Of a DNA stretch of 64,000 bases, positions 50,228 through 59,236 are shown piece after piece. Origin of the DNA: Pontibacillus sp. HMF3514 (GTDB lineage: Bacteria > Bacillota > Bacilli > Bacillales > BH030062). Position 1 is the stretch's first letter, and each line of letters begins with the position of its first letter. The notes beneath the pieces were generated by a model. The model ran no database searches, was not told the origin of the DNA, and was given only the letters and a program-made list of their open reading frames with translations. The position numbers and the translations under genes are program-made. The DNA is taken from positions 2,356,001 through 2,420,000 of the forward strand of contig NZ_CP047393.1 of NCBI RefSeq assembly GCF_009858175.1, read 5' to 3'.

Positions 50228-50884
50228 TCACGTGATCTCAATCGTACTCGATACTTCCACACCCTTTAAAGCTTGAGAGGCTAGCCTATCAGCCTCATTG
50301 TTTTCTTTTCGAGAAACAGCATTATATTCTGGAGTTATATTGATCTCCCCCATCTTCTCTTCAATCCGATCTGCCCATCTAGATAACTCTTCTTCTAGTA
50401 CAGGCCATTCGTCTGTTAATTGATTAATAACAACTTTAGAATCACCGATCACTTCTACTGATTGGTGTTCCACTCCTAAAAACTCTAATTCTTGCAGGCC
50501 AAGATGAAGGGCTGCGTATTCAGCTTCGTTATTCGATTCTAGCTCTTGCACTTGAGCATTTTTTCTCAATCGATACGACTTCCCACTCTGCTCATAGTAA
50601 ATTACACATCCCAGCCCTGAGTTTCGTGTTTCAAGATTATATCCACCATCAAAATAGAGTTTAATGTGATGTGGTTCTGTTTGTATTCCTTTCATAAGCT
50701 CTTTTAGTTCTTTTAGGTTCCATGTATGTTCTTTAGAATCAATAAAGGTTACATCTTTCATTCGCCCTGTCTTTTCAATATCTTCAGCTAATACGAGCGC
50801 TTTACCCGCTAACATCTCTTCAGAAATAAATGTTGTTTCCGTCCCTTTTGGTGATTTATAGGTTAACTCCATTTTTACATTCAT
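50228..50884 (-). CDS. RNase H-like (YpeP-type) protein
   Basis: 218 residues. The N-terminal 70 form an accessory part; the C-terminal RNase HI fold shows IKLYFDGGYNLETRNSGLGC, ESNNEAEYAALHLGLQEL, VEVIGDSKVVINQLT and NNEADRLASQAL, giving the Asp, Glu, Asp and Asp catalytic residues. Degrades RNA in RNA-DNA hybrids, or serves an unknown role as for B. subtilis YpeP. RBS AAAGGTGGTCTTTAAACG. Confidence 0.8.
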   Translation of the reverse strand: MNVKMELTYKSPKGTETTFISEEMLAGKALVLAEDIEKTGRMKDVTFIDSKEHTWNLKELKELMKGIQTEPHHIKLYFDGGYNLETRNSGLGCVIYYEQSGKSYRLRKNAQVQELESNNEAEYAALHLGLQELEFLGVEHQSVEVIGDSKVVINQLTDEWPVLEEELSRWADRIEEKMGEINITPEYNAVSRKENNEADRLASQALKGVEVSSTIEIT

Positions 50885-51035
50885 CGTTTAAAGACCACCT
50901 TTCACATGTATCTATTGTACCCTGCATTATACATGATTATTTTTCCTAGGGTCTGATGAGTAAACCGTTATCTTTGAATCTCCACTTTCCAAACCTTACA
51001 CTTATCCTTAAGAAATAAAGAAAGGGAGTTGAACC

Positions 51036-51758
51036 ATGGGACAAGATATAAGAGGCAAAGTTGCATATATCACAGGTGCTGGCAGTGGAATCGGACGCTC
51101 TACTGCACTGGAGTTTGCTAAAGAAGGTGTACATGTAGGATTAATTGCTCGTACGGAAAGTAAGCTAAAAGAAGTTGCAGAAGAAGCAAAAGCACTTGGC
51201 GTTAACGCCAGCTATGAGACAGCGGACATTGCTGATATGGAGCAAGTAAATCAAGCAGTGGCTAATTTACAACAAAATCTTGGCTCTGCTGATATTCTGA
51301 TCAATAATGCAGGGATTGGTTTACATGGATCTTTCTTAGAGATCGACCCAGAAGACTGGAAACGAACATTTGAGGTTAATGTTTATGGTACCTATCACGT
51401 TACACGCGCTGTTTTACCGCAAATGATTGAAAAAGATCAAGGAGATATCATCAATATCTCATCAAGTAATGGATTGAAAGGCACTGCTGGTTCAACTTCC
51501 TATAGTGCATCCAAATTCGCTATACAAGGTATGACTGAAGCACTTATGCAAGAAGTACGCAAAAATAACATTCGCGTATTTACGCTTAACCCTAGCCTTG
51601 TCGCTACAGAACTAGCTTTTGGAGATAAACTTGATGAACAGGATAAAGAAAAATTCATGCAGCCTGAGGATATGGCGGAGTATATGGTGTCTCAACTGAA
51701 GTTACACCCTCGTATATTCATTAAACAGTCCTTACAGTGGGCGACGAATCCGTTCTAG
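51036..51758 (+). CDS. SDR family oxidoreductase (3-ketoacyl-ACP reductase-like)
   Basis: 240 residues. NAD(P) motif ITGAGSGIGRS, structural NNAGIGLHGS, catalytic INISSSNGLKG Ser and YSASKFAIQG Tyr/Lys. Similar to Bacillus YoxD/FabG-like proteins of unknown substrate. RBS AAAGGGAGTTGAACC before ATG 51036. Confidence 0.88.
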   Translation: MGQDIRGKVAYITGAGSGIGRSTALEFAKEGVHVGLIARTESKLKEVAEEAKALGVNASYETADIADMEQVNQAVANLQQNLGSADILINNAGIGLHGSFLEIDPEDWKRTFEVNVYGTYHVTRAVLPQMIEKDQGDIINISSSNGLKGTAGSTSYSASKFAIQGMTEALMQEVRKNNIRVFTLNPSLVATELAFGDKLDEQDKEKFMQPEDMAEYMVSQLKLHPRIFIKQSLQWATNPF

Positions 51759-51778
51759 GGATTAACGATTTTGTAAAA

Positions 51779-51840
51779 AAAGGTGTCTGCTCCTTATTTA
51801 TTGTGTTAAGTTTCAAGTTAAATAAGGAACGGACACCATA
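51779..51840. terminator. Terminator behind the SDR gene
   Basis: AAAGGTGTCTGCTCCTTATT pairs with AATAAGGAACGGACACC around a 25-base loop. Confidence 0.6.
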
Positions 51841-51859
51841 TTTTAATGTATAGGATTAT

Positions 51860-51991
51860 TTATTTCACTGACTCTTCAGCTCTATCTTTATATTTGGAAT
51901 CAAAAGCAATTAATACAACATCATGCTTATCCTCTAATTCCTTAAGATCCTTTAGTTTTTCTTCAGATAAATTTGCATAATCAAAAGACAT
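51860..51991 (-). CDS. Small protein, 43 aa
   Basis: Starts MSFDYANLSEEKLKDLKELE behind a near-perfect AAAGGAGGGATATC ribosome site and ends DRAEESVK. A helix and a strand (DVVLIAFDSKY). Highly charged and soluble. Unknown; too short for usual gene calls, but codon use and RBS support it. Confidence 0.65.
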   Translation of the reverse strand: MSFDYANLSEEKLKDLKELEDKHDVVLIAFDSKYKDRAEESVK

Positions 51992-52076
51992 GATATCCCT
52001 CCTTTAATGATATTGTGAACATTAAAGGATTAGGTTATACCACTTACCTCTAAATTATGCACCATAGATAACGTTT

Positions 52077-52442
52077 TTATTTAATGATAAATTTATCAAT
52101 CGTTTCTCGATCATCACCAATAGAGTAAGTTGTAAACGTGACCTCATCACCATCTTTTACATCCTCATTCTCAATTTGAGCTTTAGCATCTTCGGATAAT
52201 CGGTACGTAACATCTTGCCCATCTACTGTGATGACAACAACATCTTTAGACTCAATCCCCTTCAAAACGCCTTCTTGTTCAGGTGCTTCTTGACCAGCAG
52301 GCATTGTTCCCTGCTCATTTCCAGTATCGCCCCCACCCATTTCTTCATGTTGCTCTACAGTAAAACCACAAGCTCCTAATATGACTAAGGTAAATACACT
52401 AATCATGAGTACAGCCAGCTTTTTGACTTGTAACATTTTCAT
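52077..52442 (-). CDS. Putative lipoprotein, 121 aa
   Basis: Signal peptide with lipobox LVILGAC (Cys about residue 25), a Gly/Glu-rich linker (GGGDTGNEQGTMPAGQEAPE), and a C-terminal beta domain (DVVVITVDGQDVTYRLSEDA). Surface-anchored; function unknown. RBS AGGAGGTC before ATG. Confidence 0.7.
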   Translation of the reverse strand: MKMLQVKKLAVLMISVFTLVILGACGFTVEQHEEMGGGDTGNEQGTMPAGQEAPEQEGVLKGIESKDVVVITVDGQDVTYRLSEDAKAQIENEDVKDGDEVTFTTYSIGDDRETIDKFIIK

Positions 52443-52540
52443 GACCTCCTATTTTTATTTCATTTATATAGACGTTGTTACAGCAAAAAGGTTTACTCTT
52501 TTTTTAAAAATAGGCCAATAGCACCAATCTTCCTTCATAA

Positions 52541-52571
52541 AAAAGGCTAAATCGCAAGCGATTTAGCCTTT
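52541..52571. terminator. Bidirectional terminator
   Basis: AAAAGGCTAAATCG and CGATTTAGCCTTTC around CAAG, behind the 657-aa gene stop. Confidence 0.8.
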
Positions 52572-52598
52572 CTTAACCTTATTCATAGCCTTATCTTT

Positions 52599-54572
52599 TT
52601 ATACTTTGTAACTCACCCATGAGTAATCTTTCCCCCAGGATGATTGAGCAAGCTCTGTTACTTTTTTTACTTCTTCCTGTTCTACTGCAAAGGCTTCTCC
52701 CTGTTCATAAGGATTATAATGAAACGCATATAGCCTTGAAGCAAACTCATGGAATTTAAGTGAGCATTCACCTTCTTTTTCTCCATTGTTCATAACTGTA
52801 GGGATTATCCCCTGTCCCCAGTTTTGAGAGCTATCATTATTCGGGTTATAAAAGTACACCCTCATGTCTCCAGATGGATCTTCTGCGACTCTCAGAATGG
52901 ATACAGCATGGAACCCAAGAAGCTTTCCATGCACATTTGTTATGAAAATCCCCACTGGATTCGGATAAATCAAATCATGATCATCGTTGTAAGCAGGATG
53001 GTGTGTGGCATAGAATAAACGAACAAATCCAGAGTGATCTGACACACTTCCTGTTAATGGATTTATAACAGTGCTAAATCCAGTCTGTACCCAATCCCCA
53101 TAAAAAGCAGGGTTCACCCATCGATGTCCATCTTCTCCTCGCAGGAGTACTTTTTTCATCATTTCATTATAAATCTTATCTAAGTGTGGGACTAATACCA
53201 AAGAAACAGGGTCTAACTCCGTATGCAAATCTGGAGCTAAGCCACCTGATAAATGTTTAGAATGAATCACAGTTCCTTCAAAACGGAAATCGATATCCCC
53301 GTCTCGAGCAGCTCTTGGTATTAATTCAAGCAAGTAGCCTGGTGCATGCTGCGCCCACAAACTGATCCCTCGAGCAGACTGACATGTAGGGTTTAATCCT
53401 TGGCCGACTCCTAGCGGTTGCCCAAGCACACTTAACACACCTGATAAGAGAATAGTATTTGCCGTTAAACCATCAGATTCCTTAACGGAATGTATCAATT
53501 CCTCTCGAACTTCCGGCCTGATATCTAACTCAATCAAACGCTTCAACCCAGGAATAACTGGAGAAGAAGAGAGCACACCACGTTCAAGCATACAAGCTAA
53601 ACCATAGATACATTGTCTTGTAGCTGGATATACGGCAACCTTTATGATTTGGGTGATTAAGTCATAATGCTCTTCAAAATTGGCTAACCCCTTATCTGAC
53701 AAACGTAAAGCAGTTGGCACAAGTTGAGGATACCTTCTTATTAGAAAGCGTAACAGGATAGCATGATGAGAAGATACCAGCCCTGTTTCCCTCATGGAAC
53801 TTGCGAGACTTATACATTCTGAACGTAATTCCTTCACTTTAGCATCCTTCAATTTCACTCGATAAGCTTTTAAATCTTGATACTTCTTACTTAATGGTGA
53901 TGGCCCTTCAATGGATGAAATGAGCTTTTCTAAGTCTTCACGATTCTGCACTGAAGCTTCTGCATTCAGCATTTCTTTCGCCATTTTAATCATGGATACT
54001 GTTCGAGTAACCATAATGGGGCGTTGAGCTGTGAGTCTTTCAATCTCTTTTGTAAGTGTTTGAATAAGTGCTTTAGGTGATAGGTAGATAGAAATAAATT
54101 GTAATAACTGATGAGATACCTCTTTGTTCTCTACACTTTCTATTCTTGTACTCTCTGTAGCATTTGGAAATAATAAATCAAGGTTAAGAGCAATCACTTC
54201 ATTCAAAAACACTTCTGCTTCATTAGCAGATAATACATCATGCTCATATTTTCCATTTGAAATAGCTAAAATTCGTAAATTGCTAAGTACTTCAATAACA
54301 CTGGTTAAGCCTTTAGTTTGTAATGAGCCAGCAACTAGTGGCGGCTGCAATTTCTCAGCCCTCTCCCAAGGTCCATCATGAAAAACCCCTGCTTCATCAA
54401 AGAGGTGGGCGAACTGAAACAGTTTCTCCACACCATCCTCATGTTTCAGTAAGCGTTTAGCTTCTTGATAGACATCCTGTTGGTAGAGAGATTTAGCATA
54501 TGGTGCGGCTTCTTGAAGTTTTCCAAGAGATCTAGAAAACCGATTAACTAGTTTATTGGACTGTTCTTGCAC
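52599..54572 (-). CDS. Uncharacterised protein, 657 aa, paired with an ATP-grasp enzyme
   Basis: A large soluble protein. The N-terminal 400 residues are helical (RLLKHEDGVEKLFQFAHLFD, SKKYQDLKAYRVKLKDAKVK). The C-terminal part has NPAFYGDWVQTGFSTVINP, NPVGIFITNVHGKLLGFHAV and VYFYNPNNDSSQNWGQGI, which suggest an enzymatic or papain-like fold but no clear catalytic set. No family recognised. 41 bp behind the ATP-grasp gene, so one operon; a peptide or ester modification pathway is possible. Confidence 0.55.
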   Translation of the reverse strand: MQEQSNKLVNRFSRSLGKLQEAAPYAKSLYQQDVYQEAKRLLKHEDGVEKLFQFAHLFDEAGVFHDGPWERAEKLQPPLVAGSLQTKGLTSVIEVLSNLRILAISNGKYEHDVLSANEAEVFLNEVIALNLDLLFPNATESTRIESVENKEVSHQLLQFISIYLSPKALIQTLTKEIERLTAQRPIMVTRTVSMIKMAKEMLNAEASVQNREDLEKLISSIEGPSPLSKKYQDLKAYRVKLKDAKVKELRSECISLASSMRETGLVSSHHAILLRFLIRRYPQLVPTALRLSDKGLANFEEHYDLITQIIKVAVYPATRQCIYGLACMLERGVLSSSPVIPGLKRLIELDIRPEVREELIHSVKESDGLTANTILLSGVLSVLGQPLGVGQGLNPTCQSARGISLWAQHAPGYLLELIPRAARDGDIDFRFEGTVIHSKHLSGGLAPDLHTELDPVSLVLVPHLDKIYNEMMKKVLLRGEDGHRWVNPAFYGDWVQTGFSTVINPLTGSVSDHSGFVRLFYATHHPAYNDDHDLIYPNPVGIFITNVHGKLLGFHAVSILRVAEDPSGDMRVYFYNPNNDSSQNWGQGIIPTVMNNGEKEGECSLKFHEFASRLYAFHYNPYEQGEAFAVEQEEVKKVTELAQSSWGKDYSWVSYKV

Positions 54573-54612
54573 AACGCTTAAACCTCCTTAAGAAAAACGC
54601 AAACACCCTATC

Positions 54613-55890
54613 TTATTTATAGAAATTATAGTTCTCGTACATCTTTAACAGATCTAGCATTTCCTCACTATCTGTCCCATTTAAGAAGATGGTTCCATAG
54701 TGATTTCCAAATCCGACTCGTTCAGCAACCTTTCCTTGTGACGGCATAATGAGATCATGCTTTTCAAAGTAAGGGTGATTTTCTAACTCTTCTGGAACAT
54801 CTAACGTATTGAAATAGTTCACATGCGGGTGAACCATAAGACATCCTGCATAGCCATTCTTCGCTTCATAAGAATCAGGGAAGAATTCTTTGAGTTCTTC
54901 TTCGGTGGTGTTTGGATCACTACACATTATTTGAGCCTGATAAGCACTAAATCCATAAGCCTTTTCAATCAGGTCAAAAATATGTCCACCAGGTACTCGT
55001 GCTGCAACCTCTCCAAAGTGAAGAGTTCCATCCGGCATAATGAAATACTCTGGATGAATTACACCATATTCAATTTCGAATGCATCAATGAGCTTTTGGA
55101 CTTCTTGATGTATTAATTCACGTTTACTCTCTAACTCAGGAGAAGCAGGTACAAAATTCGAATACCCCAAACGTACGTACTCTGTAATATTTAAAAACTG
55201 AACTTTACCTTTATGAACAAAAGCTTCACAAGAAAATTCCTGACCATCTAAATGACTTTCCATTAATAATGGAAAATCTTGATCAGACAATAAATCAATA
55301 GCTTCTGGTTTATCAATAACACGATGTCCCACAGAACCAGCTTTATCGATAGGCTTCACATGAATAGGATCATTCGGATCACCTTCAAGCTTTAACAATG
55401 CTTCATTCACACGCTTTAAGAAACGACGAACATCATCTTTATCATGAGCTTCTTCAAAAACACCGACTTTAATGCCCGAAATTTGTGCTTTCCTTTTCAT
55501 CATCCCTTTATCACGAAGGAGTAATGAACGATTAAACACTTTTGGATCATTGCGAAAACGTGCATTTAACGTTCCAGCCCATTCTACACATTCTTCGTAC
55601 AGCGGCACAGCAAGCTCTGCTCCAAATGCTTTTAATTGCTTATACAAGTGGTCAGAGTCTTCATTGATTCGATTAAAATCCCAACCAATAAACGGAATAT
55701 CATGTTTCTCTGCATAGGACTGAAAATCAGGTGGTCCTACCACAATAAAAGGTCGGTTCAATTTGTCACAAGCCTCAATCGCAGGTAAGCTCCACCCAAT
55801 TAAGGCTGTAATACAATGTTGCTTTTCAGGAGATACCTTTTCTTTCTCAACTCCAGTTACCTTCTCTACCTGTTCTAACTCTAAATCCAT
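54613..55890 (-). CDS. ATP-grasp domain protein
   Basis: 425 residues. The N-terminal Rossmann-like part (HCITALIGWSLPAIEACDKL, PFIVVGPPDFQSY) is followed by an ATP-grasp core (NRSLLLRDKGMMKRKAQISG, IHVKPIDKAGSVGHRVI, LMESHLDGQEFSCEAFV) and the metal-binding VIHPEYFIMPDGTLHFGEVA. Ligates a carboxylate to an amine or thiol using ATP. The partner gene downstream is an uncharacterised 657-aa protein. RBS AGGAGAGGTTAGA. Confidence 0.8.
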   Translation of the reverse strand: MDLELEQVEKVTGVEKEKVSPEKQHCITALIGWSLPAIEACDKLNRPFIVVGPPDFQSYAEKHDIPFIGWDFNRINEDSDHLYKQLKAFGAELAVPLYEECVEWAGTLNARFRNDPKVFNRSLLLRDKGMMKRKAQISGIKVGVFEEAHDKDDVRRFLKRVNEALLKLEGDPNDPIHVKPIDKAGSVGHRVIDKPEAIDLLSDQDFPLLMESHLDGQEFSCEAFVHKGKVQFLNITEYVRLGYSNFVPASPELESKRELIHQEVQKLIDAFEIEYGVIHPEYFIMPDGTLHFGEVAARVPGGHIFDLIEKAYGFSAYQAQIMCSDPNTTEEELKEFFPDSYEAKNGYAGCLMVHPHVNYFNTLDVPEELENHPYFEKHDLIMPSQGKVAERVGFGNHYGTIFLNGTDSEEMLDLLKMYENYNFYK

Positions 55891-56295
55891 TCTAACCTCT
55901 CCTTTAAAATTGACTTAAAAAAGCAATTGTTTCAACAAATAAGAACACCTTATATATAACCGTAACAAACTAGACGCAGGAAGGTAACTTTTATATGGCC
56001 CATTCGCTATAATTCGACAAAAGAAGTTAAATTTTTTAAAACAATCTGTGATTCTGTGACATATCCATTCCACTTCTCCCGTATTCAAGACTTCTTTAGT
56101 CCCAACTATCTCTACTGTAAAGCACCTACAGTTTTAATTGTGATAAAACTGGTATCTATGGTAATATAAAAGTAATAAAAACATAAATTAAAAATGACCG
56201 TAGCTGCAACTACGGTCACTAGATAAACGTTCCCATTAGGGATCGGCCTATATGAAAGTAGACCTCGCCCGTCCAATTAGCTGTTGAAGGGAGGT
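55891..56295. other. Intergenic region with hairpins next to a toxin gene
   Basis: No protein gene. Contains hairpin GACCGTAGCTGCAACTACGG (about 56196-56216), with a T-rich tail in minus sense that could end the toxin mRNA. A candidate + strand promoter TTGTGA-n18-TAATAT lies at about 56137-56166 and could make an antisense RNA toward the toxin gene. Confidence 0.45.
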
Positions 56296-56305
56296 CTACT
56301 TTTTA
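56256..56305. terminator. Long hairpin overlapping the toxin 3' end
   Basis: AAAGTAGACCTC and GAGGTCTACTTTTT surround 22 bases. The right arm overlaps the last codons and stop of the toxin frame; with TTTTTATT after it, it would end a + strand RNA. Confidence 0.6.
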
Positions 56306-56409
56306 TTATTCTTCAAGAATTCAGATACTAATTTCACGACGAAACTTAGAGTAGCGATCATGAAAAGCCCAAAAGTGAATAGTACCATCAAGACCTCATA
56401 CGCATTCAA
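56296..56409 (-). CDS. Putative holin-like toxin (type I toxin-antitoxin, Hol_Tox-like), 37 aa
   Basis: Starts TTG 56409 behind GGGAGGGGATGCC: MNAYEVLMVLFTFGLFMIAT, then LSFVVKLVSEFLKNNKK. One hydrophobic helix with a charged lysine-rich tail, the pattern of small Bacillales holin-like toxins (N-terminal M-x-x-Y/F-E-A/V-L-M). Such toxins are held off by an antisense RNA from the other strand, and hairpins and a promoter on that strand are present. Confidence 0.65.
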   Translation of the reverse strand: MNAYEVLMVLFTFGLFMIATLSFVVKLVSEFLKNNKK

Positions 56410-56881
56410 GGCATCCCCTCCCTTCTCCAGAGGGTAGCCGACCACCTTCAAGTAGAACGTTATCTATTTACGATATTACCATAAACTGTTCGTTTTTAAC
56501 AGAACATATGTTCCCTAAACCTTAAATATAGTACATCTTTCATATTTAATCACATTTTTCCATTTCTAATATTTTAGGAAGTCAATGCATCTCAGGAGGC
56601 TGTGTACCTTAGTTATGATCACTACTTTCACACAAGTATCACAACTAGAATTAGGTAATATTTCACATGAGCAATTCTTTTCCATTATTCATTTCCTTCA
56701 TCATAGAATCCCTTTAATAAAGAGTTACAATCTTATTTGAAAATGATTAATATAATTCAGATCAGTTTTGTTATTTGGTTAAAGGGTACATATCCAATAA
56801 GCACCAATACTTTTTTTATATAATAAAGTGTAAAGTGTTAGTAAGCTGACACTTTAGTGTGAAGAAGTTTGGCGTTATTTT
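56410..56881. other. Gene-free stretch upstream of the toxin gene
   Basis: Promoter region of the toxin and of the 104-aa gene; I see no further gene, repeat or RNA structure with support. Confidence 0.4.
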
Positions 56882-57196
56882 ATGGAGGGATTTCAAAAGA
56901 AACAAATGCATGATAAGAAGAGAAAAGTAATTTTTGACAACCATAGGGGGCTTATCTTGGAGCTTTTACAGTTTCTAGAGGACGAAAATTATTCTGTTCT
57001 AGGGTACCATCAAGAAGAACATGAACCAGAAACGTTTATCAAGTTGGAAGAAGTTCAAACGAATGAACACCTTCTAACACAGTTACAAATTGTGCCTATT
57101 CGAATGGAGTACTACCCTTTTGATCGAAAACCTTGCATTGTTTGCTTTGACAATGATCGCTGCCAAAAAGTATTTCTTTATAAAGCCAATAAATAA
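56882..57196 (+). CDS. Hypothetical protein, 104 aa
   Basis: Basic helical start (FQKKQMHDKKRKVIFDNHRG), then ILELLQFLEDENYSVLGYHQ and PCIVCFDNDRCQKVFLY. No family recognised. The ribosome site is weak (TTATTTTATGG), so the start is uncertain. Followed by a bidirectional terminator shared with the helicase gene. Confidence 0.55.
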   Translation: MEGFQKKQMHDKKRKVIFDNHRGLILELLQFLEDENYSVLGYHQEEHEPETFIKLEEVQTNEHLLTQLQIVPIRMEYYPFDRKPCIVCFDNDRCQKVFLYKANK

Positions 57197-57230
57197 AGAA
57201 AGGGGTACAAATCATGTACCCCTTTCTTTA
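57197..57230. terminator. Bidirectional terminator
   Basis: AAAGAAAGGGGTACAAATCA followed by TGTACCCCTTTCTTTATT, between converging genes. Confidence 0.85.
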
Positions 57231-58352
57231 TTATGCATCCTGTATTTCGCCTTTATAGAAAACCTTTTTACTTACTGGGATTTCCAAATCACGACTAAAC
57301 TTCTTCAGCATTTTTTCTTCCTTAGGCGTAACCACCGAAATGACTGTGCCAGATGTTGATCCTAACCTACCTGTTCTTCCCGAACGGTGAATATATTGAT
57401 TTATATCTTCTGGAAGGTCAACGTGAATGATGTGGGTTAAATCTGTGATATCTAACCCTCTTGCTGCAACGTCCGTTGATAGTAGCAAAGGTAGGTTTCC
57501 AGCACGGAAATCCTTAAGTGTATTTGCCCGGTCTTGTTTATTGGAATCACTGTTCAATACGCCCACAGAAAGACCTTTATACTCAAGCTTCTCAGCCATA
57601 GCTTGCAGATGACTAATTTCTTTAAGGAATGCAAGAGCCTTAACACCGCTGTGCCTTGCAACTTTTCTAACGATATCAATTTTGTCTCGAGCTTCACATA
57701 CAAAATAGATATGCTCTACTTCTGGCTTGTTAATTTCCTCTTCTGATACTTTTATCACTTCAGATTCCCTCATGAAACCCTTTGCTTCTTGTTCTGTGTT
57801 CTCACTAAGAGTGGCTGAAAACAAGAGAATCTGTCGGTCATTTAATGTGCTTTTGACAATACCTTGAATCGTTTTGCGATGCTCAGGTACAAGAAGCTGA
57901 TCTCCTTCATCTAAAACTAGGGTTTGCACCTCATGCATCTTTAATTTCTTTTGATTAATTAATTCAGATACACGCCCAGGTGTTCCAATAACCACATTTG
58001 GCTTTTTCTTGAGCTTCTCGATCTGGCGTTTCATATTGGCTCCACCGATTAATGTCGTACTGGAAATACCGCTTCCCTGCGTCCACTTTTGAACTTCTTG
58101 ATGAATTTGCATCACTAGTTCATGTGATGAGGCCAAGATCACCACTTGAACATGTTTTTTCTCAGTGTCGACCTTATTCAGTAGTGGCAAAAGATAAGCT
58201 AGTGTTTTACCGCTTCCTGTCGGTGATTTTGCAATTACATCTTTCCCATTATGGATTGGAGCGCTTACTTTCGTTTGAATTGCTGTAGGTTCTTCAAATC
58301 CCGATTTCTCCCAAGCACCGTGTATAAAAGACTTCCATTCAATTTGTTCCAT
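57231..58352 (-). CDS. yfmL: DEAD-box RNA helicase (YfmL type)
   Basis: 373 residues, the length of Bacillus YfmL. Q motif GFEEPTAIQTKV, Walker A AKSPTGSGKTLAYLL, motif II LVLDEGDQLL (DEGD in place of DEAD), SAT in LLFSATLSE, motif VI YIHRSGRTGRLG. YfmL helps early 50S ribosome assembly. The DEGD variant is also seen in YfmL-like proteins as I recall. Constitutive housekeeping gene; RBS AAAGGAAATAACG. Confidence 0.85.
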   Translation of the reverse strand: MEQIEWKSFIHGAWEKSGFEEPTAIQTKVSAPIHNGKDVIAKSPTGSGKTLAYLLPLLNKVDTEKKHVQVVILASSHELVMQIHQEVQKWTQGSGISSTTLIGGANMKRQIEKLKKKPNVVIGTPGRVSELINQKKLKMHEVQTLVLDEGDQLLVPEHRKTIQGIVKSTLNDRQILLFSATLSENTEQEAKGFMRESEVIKVSEEEINKPEVEHIYFVCEARDKIDIVRKVARHSGVKALAFLKEISHLQAMAEKLEYKGLSVGVLNSDSNKQDRANTLKDFRAGNLPLLLSTDVAARGLDITDLTHIIHVDLPEDINQYIHRSGRTGRLGSTSGTVISVVTPKEEKMLKKFSRDLEIPVSKKVFYKGEIQDA

Positions 58353-58464
58353 CGTTATTTCCTTTCTATCAAAGGGTTAAAATAAATATTATGACTCCTT
58401 ATTATGTCATGAAACGAGTCATAAACATACACTTATTAGCAAAATACATGGCCAGTTCCCTAGC

Positions 58465-59022
58465 TTAAACTTGAAAATAACGACTCAAATGATCCTTAAG
58501 ATCTTTTTTATAAAAGTCAATATCAGGGTTCTTTTTAACATCAAAACAAGAAAATGTCTTCAGCCCTTTCATACCCGTATATTTATGGATTAGGTGCAGG
58601 TGGAATAAAACATCCTCTACATTACGCCCTTCAAAAAACTTATTACGGTCATTAAACGCCTCTGCTGGAGCATTCCAAGTGGTTGAAAACATATATTTCT
58701 TGCCTTCTAACAACCCACCTCCAATGCCATATTCTTTTGTTTTCCCACGAAAATAGACTCCATGCTCATGGGTTTGATCTAGATATTTTTTAAAGACAGC
58801 TGGGACACTATAATTATAAATCGGTGTTTGATAGATCACTGCATCAGCCCATAGCATTTTCTCTTGTTCTTCCTTTTTATTAAAACCATCCTTTAGAACA
58901 GTGGTTTTTACATTATAGTGAGGTTCTAATAATTTTACGGTAGCATCAAACATTGTTTTATTTAGTTCGCCTCTTGAATGCTCATAGTATTCATGTCCAT
59001 TTAGTACTAGGATATTTTCCAT
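58465..59022 (-). CDS. NAD(P)H-dependent quinone oxidoreductase (MdaB-like)
   Basis: 185 residues with flavodoxin-like fold: NILVLNGHEYYEHSRGELNK, ADAVIYQTPIYNYSVPAVFK, YGIGGGLLEGKKYMFSTTWN. FAD/FMN-dependent two-electron reduction of quinones is the family role. Monocistronic; RBS AAAGGAGAGAGAAGA before ATG. Confidence 0.82.
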   Translation of the reverse strand: MENILVLNGHEYYEHSRGELNKTMFDATVKLLEPHYNVKTTVLKDGFNKKEEQEKMLWADAVIYQTPIYNYSVPAVFKKYLDQTHEHGVYFRGKTKEYGIGGGLLEGKKYMFSTTWNAPAEAFNDRNKFFEGRNVEDVLFHLHLIHKYTGMKGLKTFSCFDVKKNPDIDFYKKDLKDHLSRYFQV

Positions 59023-59139
59023 TCTTCTCTCTCCTTTTATCTTGGTTGCTTATCAATATTTTACTCCACATTAGCTTTACATTCTAATAGTACACATGAA
59101 TCATAATTATAAAAATTTTTTAGAATCTTTGAAAAAGCA

Positions 59140-59168
59140 TTGAATCTTTCTCTGCTACTTGCTACAAT
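59140..59168 (+). promoter_or_regulatory. Sigma-A promoter of the threonine operon
   Basis: TTGAAT (59140-59145), 17-bp spacer, TACAAT (59163-59168). The short leader (59169-59236) shows no T-box or riboswitch. Confidence 0.7.
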
Positions 59169-59236
59169 GTCCTCTATAAATAAACATGTGTACACGCCAA
59201 AAAGACATTAACTAGTCAGGTTAGGAGAGGATTTTA

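Noticed and set aside
59169-59236. T-box or riboswitch before hom
   Set aside because: The leader is only about 65 bases and shows no terminator or antiterminator pair.
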